Made by a program: the position numbers and the translations under genes
Assembly: GCA_002360535.1 (NCBI GenBank)
Contig: DEQR01000055.1
Coordinates: 7,209-71,208 of the forward strand
Source: Thiobacillus sp. UBA3361
Lineage (GTDB): Bacteria > Pseudomonadota > Gammaproteobacteria > Burkholderiales > Thiobacillaceae
Length of the DNA stretch: 64,000 nucleotides
Direction of reading: 5' to 3'
Part shown: piece by piece, positions 53,817 to 60,503 of the stretch
How positions within the stretch are numbered: the first letter of the stretch is position 1
Layout of the letters: each line of letters starts with the position of its first letter
Notes under the pieces: model-generated
Seen by the model: the letters and a program-made list of their open reading frames with translations, nothing else
The model's database searches: none
Told to the model about the DNA's origin: nothing

Positions 53817-54494
53817 ATGGGCTTTGCGGACGCCGACCTGGCCGCCATCTGGCTCACCCTCCGGCTGGCCACCGTCACCACCCTGCTGCTGCTGCTGATC
53901 GGCACGCCCATCGCCTGGTGGCTGGCGCGCACTCGGTCGTGGCTCAAGGCGCCGCTGGGCGCCGTGGTGGCCTTGCCGCTGGTGCTGCCGCCCACGGTGC
54001 TGGGTTTCTACCTGCTGGTGGCCATGGGTCCCCACGGGCCGGTGGGCCAGCTCACCCAGGCGCTGGGCCTGGGCCTGCTGCCTTTCACCTTCTGGGGCCT
54101 GGTGGTGGCCTCGGTGTTCTATTCCATGCCCTTCGTGGTGCAGCCCCTGCAAAACGCCTTCGAGGCCATCGGCGACCGGCCCCTGGAGGCCGCCGCCACC
54201 CTGCGGGCCTCTCCCCTGGACACCTTCTTCAGCGTGGTGCTGCCCCTGGCCCGGCCCGGTTTTCTGACCGCCTCCATCCTGGGCTTCGCCCATACGGTGG
54301 GCGAATTCGGCGTGGTGCTGATGATCGGCGGCAACATCCCCGACGAGACGCGGGTGGTGTCGGTGCAGATCTACGACCACGTGGAGGCCCTGGAATACGC
54401 CCAGGCGCATTGGCTGTCCGCGTCCATGGTGTTGTTCTCCTTCCTGGTGCTGCTGGCCCTGTATCAGTTCAACCCCACGAGGCCGCGCAAATGA
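53817..54494 (+). CDS. modB: Molybdate ABC transporter permease ModB
   Basis: A 225-aa inner-membrane permease with about five membrane segments (LATVTTLLLLLIGTPIAWWL, LGAVVALPLVLPPTVLGFYL, GLVVASVFYSMPFVV, and others). The conserved EAA loop is present as EAAATLRASPLDTFFSVVLP. It forms the channel that passes molybdate into the cell with ModC. A palindromic repeat pair lies between it and modC. Confidence 0.92.
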   Translation: MGFADADLAAIWLTLRLATVTTLLLLLIGTPIAWWLARTRSWLKAPLGAVVALPLVLPPTVLGFYLLVAMGPHGPVGQLTQALGLGLLPFTFWGLVVASVFYSMPFVVQPLQNAFEAIGDRPLEAAATLRASPLDTFFSVVLPLARPGFLTASILGFAHTVGEFGVVLMIGGNIPDETRVVSVQIYDHVEALEYAQAHWLSASMVLFSFLVLLALYQFNPTRPRK

Positions 54495-54515
54495 GTGCCC
54501 ACTTTCACCTGGTTA

Positions 54516-54613
54516 TCCCCCCCTTTGGAAAAAGGGGGCAGGGGGGATTCGACGGCGCGGCCAGACGTGAAGCCGCGGGAATCCCCCTCACTCCCCCTTT
54601 TGCAAAGGGGGAA
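54516..54613 (+). repeat. Palindromic repeat family B between modB and modC
   Basis: Two matching arms, TCCCCCCCTTTGGAAAAAGG (54516-54535) continuing to GGGGGGATTC, and GAATCCCCCTCACTCCCCCT continuing to TTTGCAAAGGGGGA, flank about 30 bases. This is the CCCCCTTT...AAAGGGGG class of intergenic repeat. It makes the modB-modC gap 144 bp and would form a long hairpin in the mRNA. Confidence 0.75.
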
Positions 54614-54638
54614 GCCATCCGGACCGACCGCATGGGCC

Positions 54639-55718
54639 ATGGATAATCCGGCCATCCAGGCCCGGTTCAGGCTGGCATTCCCCGCCTTCACCCTGGACGT
54701 GGACCTGAGCCTGCCGGGCCGAGGTGTCACCGCCCTGTTCGGCCATTCCGGTTCCGGCAAGACCACCCTGCTGCGCTGCATCGCCGGCCTGGAAAAGGTG
54801 CCCGGCGGCTTTCTGAGGATGGGCGACGAGACATGGCAGGAAGGGGAGGCCTTCCTGCCCACCCATCGCCGCCCCCTGGGCTATGTGTTCCAGGAGGCCA
54901 GCCTGTTCCCCCACCTGACGGTGAAACGCAACCTGGAATATGGCCTCAAACGGGTGGCCGCGTCCGCGCGCAAGGTGTCCCTGGAGCACGCCGTGGAACT
55001 GCTGGGTATCGCCCATCTGCTGGACCGCCTGCCGGAGCGGCTGTCCGGCGGCGAGAAGCAGCGCGTCGCCATCGCCCGCGCCCTGGCGGTGAGTCCCCGC
55101 ATCCTGCTCATGGACGAACCCCTGGCCGCCCTGGACCTGGCCCGCAAACGGGAAATCCTGCCCTACCTGGAACGCCTGCACGACGAACTGGATATCCCCG
55201 TCCTCTACGTCAGCCATGCCCCCGACGAGGTGGCCCACCTGGCCGACCACATCGTGGTCCTGGACCAGGGCCGTGCGGTGGCCGCCGGGCCGCTCACCGA
55301 CATCCTGGCGCGCCTGGATTTGCCCATCAAGCTGGGCGAGGACACGGGCGTGGTGCTGGACGCTACGGTGGCCGAACGCGACGAACACTGGCACCTGACG
55401 CGGGTGGACTTCGACGGCGGCCACTTCTGGGCGCGCGACGCCGGCCACGCGGTTGGGCAGCGCGTGCGCGTGCGCGTGCTGGCGCGCGACGTCAGCATCG
55501 CCCTGCAACACAGCTTCAACACCAGCATCCTCAACGCCCTGCCGGCCACGGTGGAGGCCATCGCCGACGAGAGCCACCCGGCGCTGGCCTTGTTGCGCCT
55601 GCGGGTGGGCGCCTCGCCCTTGGTGGCGCGCATCACCCGCCGCTCGGTGCAGGCCCTGGAACTGACGCCAGGCAAGGTGGTGTTCGCCCAGGTCAAGGCC
55701 GTGGCCCTGGTGGGGTGA
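54639..55718 (+). CDS. modC: Molybdate ABC transporter ATPase ModC
   Basis: A 359-aa ATPase. Walker A GHSGSGKTT, signature LSGGEKQR and Walker B ILLMDEPLAALD are complete. The C-terminal 100 residues form a TOBE-type molybdate-binding domain (TVEAIADESHPALALLRLRV). The start at 54639 (MDNPAIQARF) is preferred; the upstream frame is derived from the palindromic repeat. It overlaps the acetyltransferase-like gene by 4 bases (GTGA). Confidence 0.92.
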   Translation: MDNPAIQARFRLAFPAFTLDVDLSLPGRGVTALFGHSGSGKTTLLRCIAGLEKVPGGFLRMGDETWQEGEAFLPTHRRPLGYVFQEASLFPHLTVKRNLEYGLKRVAASARKVSLEHAVELLGIAHLLDRLPERLSGGEKQRVAIARALAVSPRILLMDEPLAALDLARKREILPYLERLHDELDIPVLYVSHAPDEVAHLADHIVVLDQGRAVAAGPLTDILARLDLPIKLGEDTGVVLDATVAERDEHWHLTRVDFDGGHFWARDAGHAVGQRVRVRVLARDVSIALQHSFNTSILNALPATVEAIADESHPALALLRLRVGASPLVARITRRSVQALELTPGKVVFAQVKAVALVG

Positions 55719-56182
55719 CAGGGGCAAGCGGCCAGGTGCAAGACGCAAGGAAAACCCGGCCGGACGTCGTGGTGGGATGCGCCACGGCGAGGGACCTGGA
55801 GGACATGGCCGACCTGCTGGCGGAGCTGTTCGCCCTGGAGGCCGATTTCCGGCCCGACCGGGCGAAACAACTGGCCGGTCTCGAGCTGATCCTGGACACC
55901 CCGGCCCTGGGCCGCCTGTTCGTCACCCGCGCCGACGGCCGGGTCGTGGCCATGGCCAACGCCCTGGTCACCGTCAGTACCGCCGAGGGCGGCCGGGTGT
56001 TACTGCTGGAGGACGTCATCGTCGGTGCGACCCACCGGCGTGCCGGCCTGGGCGGCGGCGGAGGGCATGACCCGCGCACCCTCTTGGCCGACCGGGACAA
56101 CGCCCCGGCCCTGGGGTTTTACCGCCGCCTGGGCTTCACCGGCTCGAACATGACGGTGTTGCGGAAGCGGACAGTGGCCTGA
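55715..56182 (+). pseudogene. GNAT acetyltransferase with internal deletion
   Basis: A 155-aa reading frame with a recognisable GNAT start (TARDLEDMADLLAELFALEADF), VLLLEDVIVGATHRRAGLG (the acetyl-CoA RxxGxG loop) and LLADRDNAPALGFYRRLGF at the end. Between RAGLG and LLADRDN only about nine residues (GGGGHDPRT) remain where relatives have about 20 forming a helix. The DNA here, GGCCTGGGCGGCGGCG, could be a join between two similar GCCTGGG words. The fold is probably broken. It overlaps modC by GTGA and begins within a short junction repeat, so its start is uncertain. Confidence 0.55.
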
Positions 56183-56208
56183 AGTCCGAGTTGCCTTGGA
56201 GTCGTAGC

Positions 56209-56242
56209 CGTAGGGCGCAATAACCGAAGGGCATTGCGCCTT
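56209..56242 (+). repeat. Palindromic repeat family D before the PEP-CTERM gene
   Basis: GGCGCAAT (56214-56221) and ATTGCGCC (56233-56240) flank an 11-base loop, preceded by GTAG. This is a common intergenic class (GTAGGGCGCAAT...ATTGCGCC) in high-GC proteobacteria. It is single-copy in this window. Confidence 0.6.
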
Positions 56243-56384
56243 AAGCGGATTCCTGCCGTTTCGCCGTCCCTTCAGGCTCTCCAAATTGCTTGACCTAGCT
56301 GTCTCACAGTACATGTTCGGCCTTGCGTGCCGGGGTACCATTTCACAGTCCCCAGCCTAGGACTCAATGAAAGGGAGAATCCAA

Positions 56385-57050
56385 ATGTTCCAACTACTCG
56401 CATCTTGCATTCTCGTAGTGGCTGCCTTCTCCGCGCCCATCGCGCATGCCGCCACCACTACCGCATACAACACCTTCCTGGTGCAACCCCAGAGATTCGG
56501 GCAGGTCGCGGGATTCAGCTACTACGGCGGCGCGCAGGTGGGCGGCGCACTGTTCGGCAATACCTTCATCCCCACGGTCAGCGGCATGCTGTCGGACGTG
56601 TGGATTGCCATTGGCAGTTCCCTGGCTGACAACGGCACGGACATCGTCCATGTGTACCTCGCCACCACCGACGCCCAGAACCTGCCCGAGTTTGCCCTCG
56701 CCGAGGCCGTCGTGCAGGGCGAGCTGTCGAAGAGGGAGAGCATCGTGCACATACCGGCCGGGGATCCGGATATCTTTCTCCAGGCGGGTCAGCTTTACTG
56801 GCTGCTGCTGGCTCCCGGCGAAGGCACGCCAGAGGTGGCCTGGCTGGGCGGGCCGCCGAACGCGGTACCGGGCGCCAATTTCGGCTACTTCGACATCAAT
56901 AGCCCGGACGGCTGGTACATGAATCCAGCCAATGCCAACGGTGCGATGCGCATCGACGTGTCGGCCGTTCCGGAGCCGTCCACGTCGTTGATGTTCGCCT
57001 CAGGGCTGATCGCTCTGCTGGCCTACGTCCGCCTGCGCCAGTACGCGTAA
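56385..57050 (+). CDS. PEP-CTERM sorting domain protein
   Basis: A 221-aa exported protein. Signal peptide: MFQLLASCILVVAAFSAPIAHA. The C-terminus has the exosortase motif VPEPSTSL, a hydrophobic segment (MFASGLIALLAYV) and a basic tail (RLRQYA). Members are cut and anchored by an exosortase at the outer surface, usually with exopolysaccharide production. The mature part is Gly-, Tyr- and Asp-rich. AGGGAG before the ATG at 56385 supports the start. No exosortase or glycosyltransferase is in this window, so it is an orphan substrate. Confidence 0.88.
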   Translation: MFQLLASCILVVAAFSAPIAHAATTTAYNTFLVQPQRFGQVAGFSYYGGAQVGGALFGNTFIPTVSGMLSDVWIAIGSSLADNGTDIVHVYLATTDAQNLPEFALAEAVVQGELSKRESIVHIPAGDPDIFLQAGQLYWLLLAPGEGTPEVAWLGGPPNAVPGANFGYFDINSPDGWYMNPANANGAMRIDVSAVPEPSTSLMFASGLIALLAYVRLRQYA

Positions 57051-57125
57051 ACGCTCATTCCCTACCGTACCCGGAAATCAAAAGGGCACCTCAAGGACAC
57101 CCTTATTTCCCATCCACGGACGGTG

Positions 57126-57608
57126 TTACATCATCTCCACCACCCACTTGGTCACCTTGGCGGTGGCCAGGGCGCATTGCTGGCCGCGGGCGTCGCTAAA
57201 GGCCTGGTATTCCTCGGGCCGCCACATGTCGTAGGTGCGGCCGGTGAAGCACTGTTGCAGGTCTTCACAGGTGACGCCGCCGAATTCGTTCCGGAAGCGT
57301 TCCACCAGTTCCTTGCCCTTCTGGAAGTTGCCGATGAAGCGGCCCCGGTCGAGCTTGTCCCGGTCGCGGCCGCGCTTGGCGCTCAGGGCCATGAGGCCGC
57401 CGGTGAGGGCGCCGCAGGCACCCTGGCCGCTTAGGCCGCCGCCGCCGGACAGGCCATGGCTGGCCTTGATGGTGGCGTCGTCGATGATGCCCACCGTTTC
57501 CTGCACCGCCGCCAGCACGCATTGCGGGCAGCAGCCGTAGTCCAGTTCGTAGCGCAGGGCCTTCTCGTAGGCCTGTTCTGCGGCCTGGGTCTTTTCGTCG
57601 GGGGTCAT
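57126..57608 (-). CDS. C_GCAxxG_C_C family protein
   Basis: A 160-aa protein with the Cys pattern for which its family is named. It has a leading Cys pair (CCPQC near residue 27), the G-rich loop GGGGLSGQGACGALTGGLMAL, and two later Cys (TCEDLQQC). These positions can bind metal or an Fe-S cluster. Family members are linked to redox and selenium/sulfur metabolism, but the reaction is not established. The start is 57608 (codons upstream are not protein-like). A perfect inverted repeat, ACATTAG-N6-CTAATGT, lies 14 bases upstream. Confidence 0.82.
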   Translation of the reverse strand: MTPDEKTQAAEQAYEKALRYELDYGCCPQCVLAAVQETVGIIDDATIKASHGLSGGGGLSGQGACGALTGGLMALSAKRGRDRDKLDRGRFIGNFQKGKELVERFRNEFGGVTCEDLQQCFTGRTYDMWRPEEYQAFSDARGQQCALATAKVTKWVVEMM

Positions 57609-57621
57609 GCTCGGGCTCGTT

Positions 57622-57641
57622 ACATTAGAAATCGCTAATGT
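57622..57641 (-). promoter_or_regulatory. Perfect inverted repeat, probable operator
   Basis: ACATTAG (57622-57628) and CTAATGT (57635-57641) flank a 6-base centre, directly before the C_GCAxxG_C_C gene. This 20-bp AT-rich palindrome in a 65% GC genome is what a dimeric repressor of the ArsR or TetR type would bind. The regulator is not identified. Confidence 0.55.
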
Positions 57642-57818
57642 TGTAAGCATGGCCCGTTAACGGCCCGGTTGTCCAGGGCTTTAAGGGTGGCGAACATAAG
57701 GGCTCCGTATCCGGGAAGGCATGCCAGTCGGCTATGCTGTTGGCCGCCTGCATTTGACCCTATGGATGGCACTCCGGCCTCATACCCGGGCCACCGATGC
57801 CATGTCGGAAACCTCTCC

Positions 57819-59045
57819 ATGCCCACCGTCCTCTCCCACCCCCTCCGCGCCCTGCGTTCCCGCGACTTCCGCATCTACTTCGGCGGCCAGTTGATCTCCA
57901 CGGCGGGCACCTGGATGCAGCAGGTGACCATGGGGTGGCTGGCCTATTCGCTGTCCGGTTCTGCCCTGGTGCTGGGCCTGCTGGGGTTTGCCAGCCAGGC
58001 GCCCATCCTGCTGTTCGGGCTGCTGGGGGGCGTATGGGTGGACCGCATGGACCGGCGGCGGCTGATGCTGTGGACCCAGGCCCTGTCCCTGCTCCAGGCT
58101 CTGGCCCTGGCGGTGCTGACCTGGCAGGGGTGGATCACGGCGCCAGTGCTCCTGGGCCTGGCCTTCCTGCTGGGCTGCATCAACGCCGTGGACCTGCCGG
58201 CGCGCCAGTCCCTGGTGGTGCATCTGGTGGAGGATCGCGCCCTGTTGCCCAACGCCATCGCCCTCAATTCCATGCTGGTGAACGTGTCCCGCTTCCTGGG
58301 CCCGGCCCTGGCGGGCTTCGTCATCGCCTGGGCGGGGGAGGCGGTGTGCTTTCTGCTCAACGCCCTGTCTTACATGGCGGTGATGCTGGCCTTGCTGGCG
58401 ATCCGGGCGCGGCCTGGCGGCGATGCCTCCAAGCGTCCCCTGCTGGCACTGAAGGAGGGGCTGACGTACACCTTCGGCCATGGCGACATCCGCCTGTTTT
58501 TGATGCTGGTGGCAGCGGCGAGTTTTCTGTTGACACCCTACGTGGTGATGATGCCCCTCTACGTCAAAGCCGAACTCGGCGGCGACGCCCGCACCCTGGG
58601 GCTGCTGGTGAGCAGCGCCGGGGCGGGGGCACTGCTGGCCGCATTGTTCCTGGCCACCCGGCCCTCGGTGGAGGGGCTGGTCCGCCGGGTGTCGCTGGCC
58701 GCGCCCCTGGGGGGCACGGCCCTGGCCCTGTTCGCCCTCAACACCGTCCACGGCCTGGCCTACCCGATCCTGATGGTGCTGGGCTTTTCCGTGGTGCTCA
58801 TCGCCGCCGGCAGCAACACCCTGCTGCAGCACTGGGTGCGGGACGACATGCGCGGTCGGGTCATGTCGGTATTCTCCATGTCCTTCCTGGGCATCGCCCC
58901 CCTGGGCAGCCTGGCGGTGGGCAGTCTGACCCAGGGTGTAGGCGTCCGGCCGACATTGTTCCTGTGCGGTTTGCTGACCGTTTTCGCAGGCCTGGCCCAC
59001 GGCGCCCGGCTGCGCCGGAGGTTGACCACGCCGGCGGGGCTTTGA
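57819..59045 (+). CDS. MFS transporter, enterobactin-exporter (EntS)-like family
   Basis: A 408-aa membrane protein with about twelve hydrophobic segments, typical of the MFS_3 branch that includes the EntS enterobactin exporter. The N-terminal signature RDFRIYFGGQLISTAGTWMQ, the loop-2/3 motif GVWVDRMDRRRLML and the C-terminal GRVMSVFSMSFLGIAPLGSL are conserved. The substrate is unknown; there are no siderophore genes nearby. The start is 57819; an upstream frame (57669) has no protein character. Confidence 0.87.
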   Translation: MPTVLSHPLRALRSRDFRIYFGGQLISTAGTWMQQVTMGWLAYSLSGSALVLGLLGFASQAPILLFGLLGGVWVDRMDRRRLMLWTQALSLLQALALAVLTWQGWITAPVLLGLAFLLGCINAVDLPARQSLVVHLVEDRALLPNAIALNSMLVNVSRFLGPALAGFVIAWAGEAVCFLLNALSYMAVMLALLAIRARPGGDASKRPLLALKEGLTYTFGHGDIRLFLMLVAAASFLLTPYVVMMPLYVKAELGGDARTLGLLVSSAGAGALLAALFLATRPSVEGLVRRVSLAAPLGGTALALFALNTVHGLAYPILMVLGFSVVLIAAGSNTLLQHWVRDDMRGRVMSVFSMSFLGIAPLGSLAVGSLTQGVGVRPTLFLCGLLTVFAGLAHGARLRRRLTTPAGL

Positions 59046-59086
59046 GGTCCCGTGCATGACAGGGCCATGCCGGACGGGCCGCGGCG

Positions 59087-59377
59087 CTATGGGGCCTTGC
59101 GCTCGGTCGTCGGCACGGGAATGAACCCGGCCACCCCGTCGATGCGATCCAAACGGATGACGATGGTGCCCTGGGCCTGGCTGCGGGCGATCACATGACG
59201 ATCATCGACGCTTACCACCAGGCCGGGAATGGCCTGGCCGTTGACGAAAAAGGTCAGGCCCTTGCCGCTTGCCCGGCTTTCCTCCATAGCGGTCAACAAT
59301 GGGTCCTGACCGGCTTGGGCCATATTGGCGCCGGCGAGCGCGAACAGCAGGGTGGCGAGATATTGGCGCGTTTTCAT
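59087..59377 (-). CDS. Small exported protein, Sm-like fold
   Basis: A 96-aa protein with a signal peptide (cleavage after NMAQA, about residue 22). The mature part is short and beta-rich: TFFVNGQAIPGLVVSVDDRHV, ARSQAQGTIVIRLDRIDGV, suggestive of an Sm/Hfq-like barrel, though a periplasmic Hfq-like protein is unusual. I recognise no family. It converges with the MFS gene and is divergent from the sigma-54-controlled operon. Confidence 0.65.
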   Translation of the reverse strand: MKTRQYLATLLFALAGANMAQAGQDPLLTAMEESRASGKGLTFFVNGQAIPGLVVSVDDRHVIARSQAQGTIVIRLDRIDGVAGFIPVPTTERKAP

Positions 59378-59496
59378 GTTGGCCTCGGTCGTTGAAAGTC
59401 GAAGGGAGCGCAGCGGCCAGACATTATCACCACGCCTGTCGATCCCGCACCTCCCCGGCCATCTTTGTTGTTGAACCTGCCTTCTGGCGGGGGGCT

Positions 59497-59512
59497 TGTC
59501 GGCTTTGCTACA
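59497..59512 (+). promoter_or_regulatory. NifA-type upstream activator site
   Basis: TGT (59497-59499), ten bases, then ACA (59510-59512) match the NifA UAS consensus. It is about 45 bp before the sigma-54 promoter, closer than the usual 80-150 bp. Confidence 0.55.
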
Positions 59513-59555
59513 TACCTCGTACAGCTAAGTTCTTGAATATTTGGGCTGGCGTCTC

Positions 59556-59570
59556 TGGCACGACGCTTGC
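59556..59570 (+). promoter_or_regulatory. Sigma-54 promoter
   Basis: TGGCACGACGCTTGC is a perfect -24/-12 element with 10 bases between GG and GC. The next ATG is at 59583. Together with the TGT-N10-ACA site upstream this looks like a nif-type promoter. Confidence 0.85.
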
Positions 59571-59582
59571 GAAATGCAGGTC

Positions 59583-59759
59583 ATGAATGCTTTTGCCCAC
59601 CCATTCCCCGCCCCATCCGGCCATACCCACGGAACCTCCCGAGATGGCGACCACCGCTTCATCTTCGACAGCCCGTCGAAGATGAAGGGCGAGGCGGACA
59701 AGTTCCTCTCGGTGGCCCTGGGGATCGTGGGCAAGTACCCGGAAGTGGCCGGTTTGTGA
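59583..59759 (+). CDS. Short protein resembling the C-terminus of NifX-associated DUF269
   Basis: A 58-aa product that follows the sigma-54 promoter by 12 bases. The last 35 residues (HRFIFDSPSKMKGEADKFLS, then VALGIVGKYPEVAGL) resemble the C-terminal helix of DUF269 proteins encoded after nifX, but the other 120 or so residues are missing. It may be the truncated remains of such a gene or a chance start in the leader. The next gene (59862) has a DUF683-like N-terminus, the usual next gene after DUF269 in nif clusters. No strong ribosome-binding site. Confidence 0.4.
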   Translation: MNAFAHPFPAPSGHTHGTSRDGDHRFIFDSPSKMKGEADKFLSVALGIVGKYPEVAGL

Positions 59760-59764
59760 CGAAC

Positions 59765-59794
59765 GTAGCCCGGAGGGGCGAAGCGAGTCCGGGA
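59765..59794 (+). repeat. Palindromic repeat family A, copy 2
   Basis: GTAGCCCGGAGGGGCGAAGC, then GAGTCCGGG. It lies between the DUF269-like fragment and the DUF683-like gene. Same family as 6925-6955 and 62171-62200. Confidence 0.8.
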
Positions 59795-59819
59795 CTGGGC
59801 GCCGGATGTCGAACGGTGA

Positions 59820-59853
59820 ACGGTGCCATGCGCTCCGCGTATTGCACCCTACG
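59820..59853 (+). repeat. Palindromic repeat family E
   Basis: GGTGCCAT, GCGCTCCGCG and TATTGCACC, followed by CTACG: the GTAGGGTGCAATACGCGGAG class in reverse orientation. It abuts the ribosome-binding site of the DUF683-like gene, with 8 bases from its end to the ATG. Confidence 0.6.
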
Positions 59854-59861
59854 CAGAGGAA

Positions 59862-60289
59862 ATGATCGTGAATGAAGATGAATTGAAAGACTTGGAGAAA
59901 GAGGTCAGGAAGCTCAAGCGCATCGCCGGCGAATGGACCTCGCAATTGCACGATCTGGTGGAGGGCCGGCTGCCCGCCTTGTCGGGTGTCGAAGAGGAAG
60001 GCGAGGGCGAGCCGCCAGTAGCCTACCATCCGCGGGGCTGGTTGCGCATCGCCGAGCGCCGGTTGAACCTGGGCAGCGGCGCGCTGAAACCAGAGGCGGA
60101 GTTTCACGCCACGGTGCAAACCCCGGATGGACCGGTAACGGTAATCCGGCCTCCCTGGACACGGTGGACCCGCCCTTCGCCGAGGCCGAGGCCACGGGTG
60201 GACGTTTCGTCGCGATCACCGAGGCCCGCGGCTGCTCGCCGGTGGAACTTGAATTGCTGCGCCGCGCCTATACGGTGATATTGGGCTGA
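59862..60289 (+). pseudogene. DUF683-like (CCE_0567 family) gene, frameshifted
   Basis: From 59862 (AGAGGA ahead) the frame encodes VNEDELKDLEKEVRKLKRIAG and EWTSQLHDLVEGRLP, the coiled coil typical of DUF683/CCE_0567 proteins of nif clusters. It goes on with PRGWLRIAERRLNLG and FHATVQTPDGPVTV and then turns into Arg/Pro-rich nonsense. Another frame, from about 60140, reads SLDTVDPPFAEAEATGGRF, VAITEARGCSPVELELLRRA and stops at 60289. One base change near 60140-60165 would join them into a protein of about 140 aa. The part after residue 50 is not a recognised domain. Frameshift could be real or a sequencing artefact. Confidence 0.6.
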
Positions 60290-60350
60290 TGCTGCGCGAT
60301 GCGGCCCAGCCTAGACGTAGCCCGCCACGCACTGACCACAAGGAACCGAC

Positions 60351-60503
60351 ATGAGCCGTTACCAACTGGGCGACTTGGTGATCGCCACCCAGGACATCCA
60401 CAACGACCCGGTCGAGGAGACCGGCGCCGACGGCAACCTGGGCGAGCCCATCGGCTGTCCGGCCGATGAACTGGGCTACGAGACCGCGGACGAGCCGGCA
60501 TGA
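60351..60503 (+). CDS. 50-aa hypothetical protein, nif-associated context
   Basis: Short acidic protein MSRYQLGDLVIATQDIHNDP... that starts after AAGGAAC (60340) and ends overlapping the SagB gene start (ATGA). The first 20 residues faintly recall the start of NifZ (GDxVxxxxxIxND), but the rest does not continue as NifZ. Operon position between a DUF683-like gene and the SagB-type gene suggests a nif-accessory role. Function unknown. Confidence 0.5.
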   Translation: MSRYQLGDLVIATQDIHNDPVEETGADGNLGEPIGCPADELGYETADEPA

